The notes beneath the pieces are model-generated. The model was not told the DNA's origin. It saw only the letters and a list, made by a program, of their open reading frames with translations, and did no database searches. Below, one piece after another: positions 1 through 7,207 of a stretch of DNA of 10,452 bases. The stretch's first letter is position 1; the number at the start of each line of letters is the position of its first letter. Made by a program: the position numbers and the translations under genes. The stretch is from Alphaproteobacteria bacterium (GTDB lineage: Bacteria; Pseudomonadota; Alphaproteobacteria; UBA9219), in assembly GCA_028716765.1 (NCBI GenBank), contig JAQUPC010000075.1, positions 1 through 10,452 of the forward strand, given 5' to 3'.

Positions 1-1586
1 ACCGTTGAGAACCGCACGGCGCTGGCGAGCGTTTGACGGTGGATGAACAGGTCATTCTTCGCCAGCAGCTTGTCGGCTTGCGTCGGCGTGGCTTCGATGT
101 AGTCGCCGATCACGTTGTTGTGCCGGATTTTTAGGCTCGCGGCTCCGCTTTGGGCCTCATAGTTCTTTTGCAACCCGGCGATCAGGCGGCGGCTGTTGTC
201 GCGAAGTTCTATCAATTCATCAAGCTGCGGCGCATATCCCGGCGTAATAAAACCGCCGTCACGGACAAGAAGAGGTAATTGCGCCGCTAAGGCACGCGTC
301 AGTTTATCGGCAACGATGTCATGCTCGCCGAGTGACGTGACTGCCTGCCTGACGCCGCCCGGCACATTCTTTGAATCGGCCTTCAACAGCGAACTTCGAA
401 TGTTTGCCGCATGCCGGAGCGAATCGCGAACGGCCGCAAGATCGCGCGGCCCGCCGCGTCCCAGGGAAAGACGCGCCAACGCGCGTTCCAAATCGGGAGT
501 CTGTTGAAGTTCTGTTCGCAAAAACTCGCGCAAGTCCTTTTGCCGGAACATATAGTCGACAGCCTCAAGACGGCGGTTGATAGCGTCTATATCGGTCAAC
601 GGGGCCATCAGCCGCGCGGCTAAAAGGCGGGCGCCGGCGTTGGTCAGCGTGCGGTCGATAGCGGCCAGCAAGCTTCCTTCTCGTTCGCCGTTCAACGTGC
701 GGGTTAGTTCCAGATTGCGCCGCGTGGCGGGATCCAGCCCCAGCGACCGCGTCGCTCCCATATTTTGCGGCCGGGCCAGATGAGTCAGGTCGCTTTTTTG
801 CGTCAGGGACGCATAGTCGAGCAACGCGCCAAGCGCGGCAATTTCGGCGCGCGAGAAATCGCCGAAGGCAGCGAGGTCTTTTACTTCATAGGTTTGCAAA
901 AGCCTGCGGCGGGCATTTTCGCTGTCGAAGCGGCTGTTCGGTTGCGGCGTAAGCTGGTCGCGCCACGGGGCAAGAATGTCAAAGAAATCGGGATTTTCAA
1001 TAATGCGCTGGGGCACAAGAATTTCACTCGGGTTTATGCGCGCCAAAGCCGCGCCAACGTCGGCAAGGGCCATAGACTGTGTCCGTGGTTCGGCCGAGGC
1101 AAGGTCGAGCCACGCGAGAGCCGGTTCGTCGCCGGTTATGGACAGGCAAGCCAGATAGTTGGCCGTGCGGGCGTCGAGCAAATGATCTTCCGTCACCGTG
1201 CCCGGCGTGACGATGCGGACGACTTCGCGCGTGACGATGGATTTCCCGCCGCGCTTGCGCGCCGCAGCCGGGTCTTCGGTCTGTTCGCAAATGGCGACGT
1301 GAAAGCCTTGCCGGATCAGGCGGGCGAGATAATTCTCGTAGGCGTGAAAAGGCACGCCGCACATGGGAATGTCCTGCCCGTTCATTTGGCCGCGGCGGGT
1401 GAGGGCAATATCGAGCGCGCGCGAGGCCTTGACGGCGTCCTCGAAAAACATTTCGTAGAAATCGCCAAGCCGGAAGAACAAAAGGCAATCCGGTTGTTGC
1501 GCTTTGATGGCAAGGTATTGCGCCATCAACGGAGTGACGGCGTCATCCTGTAAAGCGGTCATATCCTTGGTCTGGAGAAGGGCCAT
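1..1586 (-). CDS. mutS: DNA mismatch repair protein MutS, N-terminal part (cut by the window edge)
   Basis: MutS recognises base mismatches and small loops and then recruits MutL through its ATPase. An uninterrupted minus-strand frame runs from an ATG at 1586 ([15 protein letters not shown]...) to the left edge, giving about 528 residues of a protein usually 850-900 long. The mismatch-binding Phe-X-Glu motif is visible at residues 43-45 (F-Y-E) within [10 protein letters not shown]. It is followed by typical domain I text ([19 protein letters not shown]) and later by connector and lever segments such as [19 protein letters not shown] and [13 protein letters not shown]. The visible part ends in the clamp region, so the C-terminal ATPase (Walker A and B) lies outside the window. 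The start has only a weak ribosome-binding site (GAG about 6 bases upstream). An in-frame ATG eight codons later (1562) is possible, but the first is preferred because MutS proteins begin a little before this segment. It is transcribed divergently from acpS. No frameshift or stop is seen, and the large open frames on the opposite strand here are shadows. Confidence 0.96.
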   Translation of the reverse strand, partial: MALLQTKDMTALQDDAVTPLMAQYLAIKAQQPDCLLFFRLGDFYEMFFEDAVKASRALDIALTRRGQMNGQDIPMCGVPFHAYENYLARLIRQGFHVAICEQTEDPAAARKRGGKSIVTREVVRIVTPGTVTEDHLLDARTANYLACLSITGDEPALAWLDLASAEPRTQSMALADVGAALARINPSEILVPQRIIENPDFFDILAPWRDQLTPQPNSRFDSENARRRLLQTYEVKDLAAFGDFSRAEIAALGALLDYASLTQKSDLTHLARPQNMGATRSLGLDPATRRNLELTRTLNGEREGSLLAAIDRTLTNAGARLLAARLMAPLTDIDAINRRLEAVDYMFRQKDLREFLRTELQQTPDLERALARLSLGRGGPRDLAAVRDSLRHAANIRSSLLKADSKNVPGGVRQAVTSLGEHDIVADKLTRALAAQLPLLVRDGGFITPGYAPQLDELIELRDNSRRLIAGLQKNYEAQSGAASLKIRHNNVIGDYIEATPTQADKLLAKNDLFIHRQTLASAVRFST

Positions 1587-1655
1587 GAAATGCTCAAAAA
1601 TGCGGGCTTGCCGAAGGGCAAAGTTAGCCGTTATCGTCTGAAACGGGAACAGGGT

Positions 1656-1684
1656 TTATGAAGACCTAAAAAAGGATATTTCAA
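1656..1684 (-). promoter_or_regulatory. Possible sigma-70-type promoter for mutS
   Basis: The 141-base divergent region between mutS and acpS (1587-1727) must hold both promoters. On the minus strand TTGAAA (1684-1679) and TCATAA (1661-1656) are separated by 17 bases, a plausible -35/-10 pair that would start transcription roughly 60 bases before the mutS ATG. This is a consensus match by eye only. I could not pick out an equally convincing promoter for acpS on the plus strand. The region also holds two TTAA tetramers at 1689 and 1701. Confidence 0.28.
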
Positions 1685-1727
1685 ACGGTTAACGGCTTGG
1701 TTAAAAGCAAAGAATGAGGCTTTGGGC

Positions 1728-2126
1728 ATGATTCTCGGCATTGGCAGCGATCTGATCGACGTGCGGCGGGTGGAACAGACCATCGCGCGCTACGGCGACC
1801 GGTTTATTCAGCGCATTTTCACGTCCGAGGAACAGGCCAAGGCGTCGCAAAGAACGCTGGCGGCGGCCACCTACGCCAAACGATTCGCCGCCAAGGAGGC
1901 CTGCGCCAAAGCGCTTGGCACCGGCATGAACCGGGGCGTGTTTTTCCGCGACATGGGCGTCGTCAACTTGCCGGGAGGGCAACCGTCCATGCGCTTGACC
2001 GGCGGCGCCCTGGCGCGGCTGGAAGCCATGACGCCTCCCGGCATGAAAGCCGTTATTCACCTGACGATAAGCGACGATTTGCCTTTGGCGCAGGCGATGG
2101 TTGTTATTGAGGCCGTAAGCGCCTAA
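1728..2126 (+). CDS. acpS: Holo-[acyl-carrier-protein] synthase AcpS
   Basis: AcpS transfers 4'-phosphopantetheine from coenzyme A to the conserved serine of acyl carrier protein, activating it for fatty-acid synthesis in the cytoplasm. The product has 132 residues, normal for the small trimeric AcpS type. It opens with [14 protein letters not shown], where Asp8 is the Mg-binding residue. The second signature, [16 protein letters not shown], spans residues 51-66, with Glu57 as the other metal and catalytic acid. I chose ATG 1728 because it gives the family's standard N-terminus and has GAGG at 1716-1719, 8 bases upstream; a TTG two codons earlier is unlikely. It is first in the acpS-lepB-rnc-era run, with a 34-base gap to lepB, and is divergent from mutS. 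Confidence 0.96.
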   Translation: MILGIGSDLIDVRRVEQTIARYGDRFIQRIFTSEEQAKASQRTLAAATYAKRFAAKEACAKALGTGMNRGVFFRDMGVVNLPGGQPSMRLTGGALARLEAMTPPGMKAVIHLTISDDLPLAQAMVVIEAVSA

Positions 2127-2160
2127 GTTCGGTTTTCCGTTTTTGAGGCAAAGTTCGCGA

Positions 2161-2964
2161 ATGTCCAAATCTTCACCGTCATCATCTGCTTCGACAAATT
2201 CTCCGGCTTCGGCAGCTTCGCCCACATCCGAACGCAGCGCCCGTTTCGACGAGACGACCCGCACGATTCTTTCGGCGATCGTGATAGCCATGTTGATACG
2301 GATGTTCGCCTTCGAGCCTTTCAACATTCCCTCCAGTTCGATGGTGCCTTCGCTTTTGATCGGAGATTTTCTGTTCGTTTCGAAATACTCCTACGGCTAC
2401 AGCAGCCGTTCGACCGTTTTCGGGCTTTTGCCGATCGAGGGCCGGCTCTTTTTTCGTGAGCCCAAGCTTGGCGACGTGGCGGTGTTCAAATTTCCCCGCG
2501 ACAACAGCACGGATTACATTAAACGCGTGGTAGGGTTGCCGGGCGATACGGTACAGGTGCGCCACGGGCTTTTGTACATCAACGGCGTCGCCGTTCAGCG
2601 GCAGAAGCTGAAGCAACCGGTGGCGGAAGAGTATGTTACGCCGCCCGCCGCCGCGGTCGATTATATCGAGACCCTTCCAAACGGCGTCCAGCATGTTATT
2701 CGTGAAGACGGAGACGACTATCCTCTCGACAACACCGAAGTGTTCGCCGTGCCGCCGCGTCACTACTTCATGATGGGCGATAACCGCGACAACTCGCAGG
2801 ACAGCCGCGCGCCGAACGGCGGCGTCGGTTATGTGCCCGAAGACAATCTTGTGGGCCGCGCGGAATTCCTGTTCTTCTCGCTGGACGAGCACACGCATTT
2901 TTGGGAATTCTGGAAATGGCCCTGGGCCGTTCGGTGGGACCGGCTGTTTAAGAAAATCCGGTGA
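2161..2964 (+). CDS. lepB: Signal peptidase I
   Basis: Type I signal peptidase cleaves signal peptides from exported proteins at the periplasmic face of the inner membrane. The 267-residue product has one clear N-terminal membrane segment (about residues 35-50) followed by the catalytic domain. The box-B sequence IPSSSMVPSLLIGDF places the nucleophile at Ser60, immediately before Met61. The general-base lysine is Lys121 in DYIKRVVGLPGD. The C-terminal signature MMGDNRDNSQDSR lies at 204-216. The first 26 or so residues are rich in Ser, Pro and Ala and low in complexity, a non-conserved cytoplasmic lead. ATG 2161 is chosen over an in-frame TTG at 2143 because GAGG at 2145-2148 lies upstream of the ATG, although its 12-base spacing is long. 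The stop TGA lies inside a GTGA that could also start rnc. The short C-terminus rich in Trp and Lys is typical of alphaproteobacterial LepB. Confidence 0.96.
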   Translation: MSKSSPSSSASTNSPASAASPTSERSARFDETTRTILSAIVIAMLIRMFAFEPFNIPSSSMVPSLLIGDFLFVSKYSYGYSSRSTVFGLLPIEGRLFFREPKLGDVAVFKFPRDNSTDYIKRVVGLPGDTVQVRHGLLYINGVAVQRQKLKQPVAEEYVTPPAAAVDYIETLPNGVQHVIREDGDDYPLDNTEVFAVPPRHYFMMGDNRDNSQDSRAPNGGVGYVPEDNLVGRAEFLFFSLDEHTHFWEFWKWPWAVRWDRLFKKIR

Positions 2965-2978
2965 AGACGGGGCGCGGC

Positions 2979-3701
2979 ATGGCGGTGGCAAAAACAACCG
3001 AGCTGACAGATCATCTTGGGCACGAGTTCGCGAATCCCGCGCTCTTGCAGGAAGCCCTGACGCATCCTTCTCTGGCCGGGTTCAGACAGCGCAAGAAAAA
3101 CAGCACGACGCCTTATGAACGGCTGGAGTTCCTGGGCGACCGCGTGCTGGGGCTTGTCATCGCCGAATGGCTTTACAAATTGTTTCCCGACGTCAGCGAG
3201 GGCGAACTTGCCAAGCGGCATGCTTCGCTCGTTAATCGCGACGCCTTGCGCGTCATCGCGCTTGAAATCGGGCTCGAGCGCCATCTTCGTCTTGCGCGCG
3301 GCGAAGAAGCCAGCGCCGCCCGGAAAAATCTTGCGACCCTGTCGGATGCATTGGAGGCGCTAATCGGCGCGCTTTACCTTGATGCCGGGCTTGATGCGGC
3401 CCGCCGGTTTATTCAGCGCTACTGGAAGCAGGCGGCGCAGACGGAAGCCGCGCCGGCCGATCCAAAAACGGCTCTGCAGGAATGGGCTCAGGGGCAAGGC
3501 CTGCCGCTGCCGGTTTACAAGGTGGCCGAGCGTTCCGGCCCTGCCCATGCGCCGAAGTTCGTGATCGAAGCAAGCGTCAAGGGCTATGATCCCGCAATTG
3601 GCGAAGGTCCTTCCAAACGGCAAGCCGAAAAAACGGCGGCGCAGCTTCTGTTGCAGCAAGTTCAGGAATCCGCAAAAGGCTCCGCGAAGCCGAAATCATA
3701 A
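2979..3701 (+). CDS. rnc: Ribonuclease III
   Basis: RNase III cuts double-stranded RNA, processing the rRNA precursor and some mRNAs. The 240-residue product has the N-terminal nuclease domain (about 10-155) and a C-terminal double-stranded-RNA-binding domain (about 162-230). The signature ERLEFLGDRVLG supplies Glu47, Glu50 and Asp54. The second acidic pair is Asp123 and Glu126 in LSDALEALIGALYLDAG. The binding domain begins PKTALQEWAQGQGLPLPVY and ends with the helix PSKRQAEKTAAQLLL. The start is uncertain. ATG 2979 is used here. A GTG at 2961 would add six residues (MKTGRG) and overlap the lepB stop by 4 bases, a common coupling layout. Neither start has a strong ribosome-binding site. Lying between lepB and era is the usual alphaproteobacterial order. 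The Arg after the signature Asp (GDRVLG, usually a small residue) is a mild departure. Confidence 0.95.
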   Translation: MAVAKTTELTDHLGHEFANPALLQEALTHPSLAGFRQRKKNSTTPYERLEFLGDRVLGLVIAEWLYKLFPDVSEGELAKRHASLVNRDALRVIALEIGLERHLRLARGEEASAARKNLATLSDALEALIGALYLDAGLDAARRFIQRYWKQAAQTEAAPADPKTALQEWAQGQGLPLPVYKVAERSGPAHAPKFVIEASVKGYDPAIGEGPSKRQAEKTAAQLLLQQVQESAKGSAKPKS

Positions 3702-3716
3702 TCGAAGGATAGCGCC

Positions 3717-4649
3717 TTGGCGAAAAATACTTCCGTTTCAAAACAGCCGCCGGATACGTATGCAGGTTTTGCCGCCATTCTTGGCGCGCCGAACGCCGGG
3801 AAATCGACCCTTCTCAATCAGCTTGTCGGCGAAAAGGTTTCGATCGTCAGCGAGAAAGCGCAAACCACGCGTATGCGCGTCGTCGGGGTCTTGACGGAGG
3901 AAAACGTCCAGATCGCCTTGATCGACACGCCCGGCATTTTCGCGCCGAAGGGGCGGCTCGACAAGGCTATGGTGAAGTCGGCGTGGCAAAGCCTCGACAA
4001 CGCGGACGCCATTGTATTAATCGCCGACGCCGCGGCTTTTCAACCCGATGCGAGAACGGAAGCCATTATCGAAGCGTTGAAAAAGCGCAAAGGCCGCGCC
4101 GCGCTCGTTCTGAACAAGGTGGATAAGGTCAAGCGGACGAAATTGCTGCCGATGGCCGAGCGGTTGAACGAAACAGGCTTGTTCGAAGATACCTTCATGA
4201 TTTCGGCGCTCACCGGCGACGGCGTGCCCGATTTGAAGAAGTATTTGAAGGGTAAAATGCCGAAAGGGCACTGGCTGTTTCCGGAAGACCAGTTGACCGA
4301 CTTGCCGGAGCGGCTCTGGGCTTCCGAAATCACCCGTGAACAAATCTTCCGGCAGCTTCACGACGAATTGCCCTATGCCGCGACGGTTGTGCCCGAGGCA
4401 TGGGAAGAGAAAAAGGACGGTTCGGTCGCCATTCGCCAGACGATCGTCGTTATGCGGCCCAATCATCGCGCGATCGTGCTCGGCAAGAACGGCGCGCGGA
4501 TCAAGGCGATTGGCCAGGCGGCGCGGGAAGAGATGGCGCGCTGGCTGGAACGGAAAGTTCACTTGTTTCTTGACGTGAAAGCCGACGAAAGATGGCAGGA
4601 CAAGCCGGAGTTTTACCGGTTGTTCGGTCTTGAGGAATCGAAGCGGTGA
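3717..4649 (+). CDS. era: GTPase Era
   Basis: Era is an essential GTPase that binds 16S rRNA near its 3' end and checks maturation of the small ribosomal subunit. The 310-residue product has the GTPase domain first: G1 GAPNAGKST at 23-31, G3 DTPG at 70-73, G4 NKVD at 133-136 and G5 SAL at 163-165. The C-terminal KH RNA-binding domain follows, with VLGKNGARIKAIG at 254-266. The start codon is TTG at 3717. AAGGA at 3705-3709 lies 7 bases upstream, and no in-frame ATG or GTG occurs before the G1 motif that would leave an intact domain. The gap to rnc is 15 bases, consistent with one transcript. The gene ends 9 bases from the stop of the convergent carbamoyltransferase gene. Confidence 0.97.
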   Translation: MAKNTSVSKQPPDTYAGFAAILGAPNAGKSTLLNQLVGEKVSIVSEKAQTTRMRVVGVLTEENVQIALIDTPGIFAPKGRLDKAMVKSAWQSLDNADAIVLIADAAAFQPDARTEAIIEALKKRKGRAALVLNKVDKVKRTKLLPMAERLNETGLFEDTFMISALTGDGVPDLKKYLKGKMPKGHWLFPEDQLTDLPERLWASEITREQIFRQLHDELPYAATVVPEAWEEKKDGSVAIRQTIVVMRPNHRAIVLGKNGARIKAIGQAAREEMARWLERKVHLFLDVKADERWQDKPEFYRLFGLEESKR

Positions 4650-4661
4650 GGCAATGCCTCA
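4647..4661. terminator. Short palindrome joining two convergent stop codons; possible weak bidirectional terminator
   Basis: TGAGGC-AAT-GCCTCA is a perfect 6-bp inverted repeat with a 3-base loop. Its outer bases are the TGA of era (4647-4649) and the TGA of the carbamoyltransferase on the other strand (4661-4659). Two more G-T pairs could extend the stem in the plus-strand RNA. No U-tract follows on either side, so it is at best a weak terminator, and part of the symmetry follows automatically from two facing TGA stops. Confidence 0.25.
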
Positions 4662-6440
4662 TTTGCGCGTGATGCGCCAGCTGCCCAGATAAAGAACGTC
4701 CAGTGCACTGTTCCTGAAGAAGGCCAGCGCCTCGCGCGGTGACTCGACAATCGGCTCGCCGGGGCCGTTGAAGGACGTGTTCAATACGAGGGGAACTCCC
4801 GTCAGTTCCGCAAAACGCGTGAGGAGGGAAAAAGCGTTGCCGTCTTCCGGCGTAACGGTTTGAACGCGCGCGGTTCCGTCCACATGGCAAACAGCGGGAA
4901 CAAGCGGTTGCTTGTCAGACTTCACGCGATACGTGAACAGCATGAAGGGCGAAGCCCGCGGACCTTGCTCAAACCATTTCTCCATTTCCTGCAGCAGGCA
5001 CATGGGCGCGAAAGGCCGCCAAGACTCGCGGTCCTTGATTGCGTTGACGCGTTTCCAGTTATCCGCCTCGCGCGGATCGGCGAGGATCGAGCGATGGCCG
5101 AGCGCGCGCGGGCCGGTTTCGCTGCCTCCTTCAAACCAGCCGACAATGAGGTTCTTGGCGAGATCGTTTGCGGCCTGTGTTGCCGGGTCTGAAACTTCGT
5201 TTGCTTGAAGCCAGGAAGAATTCTCGGCGATTGCCGCGTGGATCTCTTCGCCGCGATCCGGGCCCATCATGGCATAACGTGAGGTTTCCGAGGCTTGCCT
5301 GACGCGAGGCTCACCGGAAACATTGTGTGCAAGCCACCACGCGGCGCCAAGCGAAAGCCCTCCGTTATCGCAATGGGGCGGAATGAACAAGTTTTCAAAA
5401 CCGCTTTCAAGCGCAAGCCGGGTGTTCGCCGGGCAGTTTAAAGATGCGCCGCCGCCGAGGCACAAATGGCGCGGGAACAAACCCGCTACCGCCAAACCGT
5501 CTTTGGCGGCGGCGACCGCCGCAAAAAGTGAATCGCTGAACATCTTCTGCGCACTTGCGGCAAGATCGGCGGCGACGGGCGAGGGCAGCCGCGCGGCGTC
5601 TCCGAGAACGGAGAGGTCGTAGCCGCGCCGCTCGGCTTCGCGGAGCAGGAGATCAAGCATGATTTCGTGAACGTAATCGATGCTCATGGAGCCGTCATGC
5701 GCTTTGGCGCAGACATCCAGCCAGTCGTAAACAGTTCCGGCGGCATCGGGTGGACAAAGAACCGGCTTGCCATAAGCGGACAGTCCCATGAGTTTTCCGG
5801 CTCCGGCTGCGCCCTTCAAGCCGCAACGCGCCGCCACATGATTATAGAAGACCCCGGCTTCCAGACCGTGCGGCATTAGAGGGAACAGTTCGCTGCCCTT
5901 TCCATAAAAAAACAGGCCCGAATGACGGCCCGCGCTGCTGTCATGAGATAAAACCAGAGCTTCATCGAAGTTCGAGGCGAAATAGGAAGAAGCGGCATGG
6001 GCGGCGTGATGGTCGACAAGAAAGCCCGGAACGGCGCGGCCGTCGAGATGGACCGTGACCGGCGCATGCAGGCGAAGGCGGTAATCCGCCATATTATGAA
6101 GGTGTTTATTGATTTGGGCTTGATAGCCGGTAATGCGAAGCGGCTCATTCGGAAATAGATCGGCGAATGGGGCTTGCGTGTTATCGCTAAAAGAAATGCG
6201 GCAATATTCGGCGTCGTGAACTTGCAGAGCCAGATCTTTCGTTCCGGCAACGGCGCAGGCATCGATGCCGGAAATGGACAAATTGGCAGCCTTAAGGACT
6301 TGTTCGATGGTTTCGCGGCCCAGGCCGTAAGTATGGCGTTTGCGCATGACGCGCTCGCGCAAAACGTGCGCCACGATCTTGCCGTTCTTGAGAATCGAGG
6401 CCGAAGCGTCATGGCCGCAGGAAAGGCCGAGGATGATCAT
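4659..6440 (-). CDS. NodU/CmcH-family carbamoyltransferase at the end of the nickel operon
   Basis: Enzymes of this family move a carbamoyl group from carbamoyl phosphate, through a carbamoyl-adenylate, onto a hydroxyl group of a small molecule or sugar. The 593-residue product is full length. The N-terminal ASKHA/Kae1-like domain opens MIILGLSCGHDASASIL, with an ERVMRKRH segment near 30-36. Metal-site candidates are His144, His145 and His148 in DHHAAHAASSYF, and Asp358 in PPHCDNGGLSLGAA. The conserved LCLGGGASLNCPANTRL lies at 327-343. The C-terminal domain has GGSETGPRALGHRSILADPR (438-457), ESWRPFAP (472-479) and LNTSFNGPGEPIVESP (553-568). Asp167 sits in an unusual SHDSSAG context where many members read DGvGE-like. 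The ATG overlaps the nikO stop as ATGA (4 bases), so translation is probably coupled to the transporter. The acceptor is unknown. Nodulation (NodU) is not implied, because no nod gene is present. Family assignment is firm; role is open. Confidence 0.93.
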   Translation of the reverse strand: MIILGLSCGHDASASILKNGKIVAHVLRERVMRKRHTYGLGRETIEQVLKAANLSISGIDACAVAGTKDLALQVHDAEYCRISFSDNTQAPFADLFPNEPLRITGYQAQINKHLHNMADYRLRLHAPVTVHLDGRAVPGFLVDHHAAHAASSYFASNFDEALVLSHDSSAGRHSGLFFYGKGSELFPLMPHGLEAGVFYNHVAARCGLKGAAGAGKLMGLSAYGKPVLCPPDAAGTVYDWLDVCAKAHDGSMSIDYVHEIMLDLLLREAERRGYDLSVLGDAARLPSPVAADLAASAQKMFSDSLFAAVAAAKDGLAVAGLFPRHLCLGGGASLNCPANTRLALESGFENLFIPPHCDNGGLSLGAAWWLAHNVSGEPRVRQASETSRYAMMGPDRGEEIHAAIAENSSWLQANEVSDPATQAANDLAKNLIVGWFEGGSETGPRALGHRSILADPREADNWKRVNAIKDRESWRPFAPMCLLQEMEKWFEQGPRASPFMLFTYRVKSDKQPLVPAVCHVDGTARVQTVTPEDGNAFSLLTRFAELTGVPLVLNTSFNGPGEPIVESPREALAFFRNSALDVLYLGSWRITRK

Positions 6441-7207
6441 ATCTTTTCAACCCGCTCGGCGTTATGCCGGCAAGCGCGGCATCGCATGCCGAACTCAAGG
6501 CCGTGCGCTTCAAGCAGAGCGGCGTCATGCAGCAAATCATTCATCGGCCCGTCGGAGGCGACGGAGCCCTTGTCGACAACAACAAGGCGCGAACACACTT
6601 CGGCGGCGTGATAAAGATCCTGGCTGGCCACGATCAAAGTGCCTTGGTAGCCGCGAAGGAAGGCCGTAACCGAGCGTGCCGCGCGCGCGTCGAGATTGGC
6701 CCAAGGTTCGTCGAGCGCAAGGATAGCGGGCTGGCATGCCAGGACGGCGGCAATCGCCGCGCGCTTCTTTTCCCCGCCGGACATATGGTGCGCGCTGCGC
6801 TGTTCGAAGCCGGAAAGACCGGCGGCGGACAAGGCGTTGGCAACCCGTGCCGCTACTTCCGGTTCCCCGCATTTCATGTTGCGCGGCCCAAAAGCGACAT
6901 CCTCGCCGACCGTCGGGCAAAACAGCTGGTCTTCCGGATCCTGAAACACGAGACCGAAGACAGAAGGATCGGGAAGGAAAATTCGCGTGGAGGATGTTAC
7001 GCCGTTGCCGACGGCCACGCTGCCTTGCCCGTTCAGCAGACCGGCAAGGCAAAGAAGCAAGGTGCTTTTGCCCGCCCCGTTGGCACCGGCAAGGCAAACG
7101 GTTTCGCCTTGTTTGATGTTGAGAGACAGGCCGCGCAAGGCTTCCATGCCGTCGTGATAACGGTAATGCAAATTCGTCACGCAAATGGCATCGGCGGTTT
7201 CGTTCAT
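6437..7207 (-). CDS. nikO: Nickel ECF transporter ATPase NikO (CbiO-type)
   Basis: This is the ATP-binding subunit that powers nickel uptake with NikM and NikQ on the inner face of the cytoplasmic membrane. The 256-residue product has Walker A GANGAGKST (41-49), Q-loop Gln89 in LVFQDPEDQLF (typical of CbiO/EcfA proteins), the signature MSGGEKKR (142-149) and Walker B ILALDEP (162-168). The position normally holding the switch histidine of the H-loop (usually THD) reads SQD, with Gln196 (codon 6622-6620, CAG). The C-terminus carries CRACRH (243-248), a possible metal-binding cluster. ATG 7207 is used because it overlaps the nikQ stop as ATGA and gives the family N-terminus; an upstream in-frame start at 7243 would add 12 unrelated residues. 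The stop overlaps the next start by 4 bases in the same way. Ni rather than Co is inferred from the adjacent nikR and its probable operator. Confidence 0.93.
   Translation of the reverse strand: MNETADAICVTNLHYRYHDGMEALRGLSLNIKQGETVCLAGANGAGKSTLLLCLAGLLNGQGSVAVGNGVTSSTRIFLPDPSVFGLVFQDPEDQLFCPTVGEDVAFGPRNMKCGEPEVAARVANALSAAGLSGFEQRSAHHMSGGEKKRAAIAAVLACQPAILALDEPWANLDARAARSVTAFLRGYQGTLIVASQDLYHAAEVCSRLVVVDKGSVASDGPMNDLLHDAALLEAHGLEFGMRCRACRHNAERVEKI

Noticed and set aside
765..1553. Long plus-strand open frame (262 residues) opposite mutS
   Set aside because: It is antisense to a clearly conserved mutS frame, lacks recognisable domains, and is the kind of shadow frame expected in GC-rich coding DNA.
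1689..1704. TTAA...TTAA pair between mutS and acpS as a CtrA site
   Set aside because: The spacing is 8 bases, whereas the usual CtrA site is TTAA-N7-TTAA, and flanking bases do not help. The palindrome at 10433 has a 4-base spacing and also fails.
2143..2160. Upstream TTG start for lepB
   Set aside because: There is no ribosome-binding site before it and an in-frame ATG follows six codons later with GAGG upstream.
2182..2997. Minus-strand open frame (271 residues) opposite lepB
   Set aside because: lepB on the plus strand has all catalytic motifs; the opposite frame is Arg/His-rich with no family resemblance.
4659..6440. Calling the carbamoyltransferase NodU (nodulation) or HypF
   Set aside because: No nodulation genes are present, and the protein lacks the acylphosphatase and zinc-finger regions of HypF. 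Only the broad NodU/CmcH family is supported.
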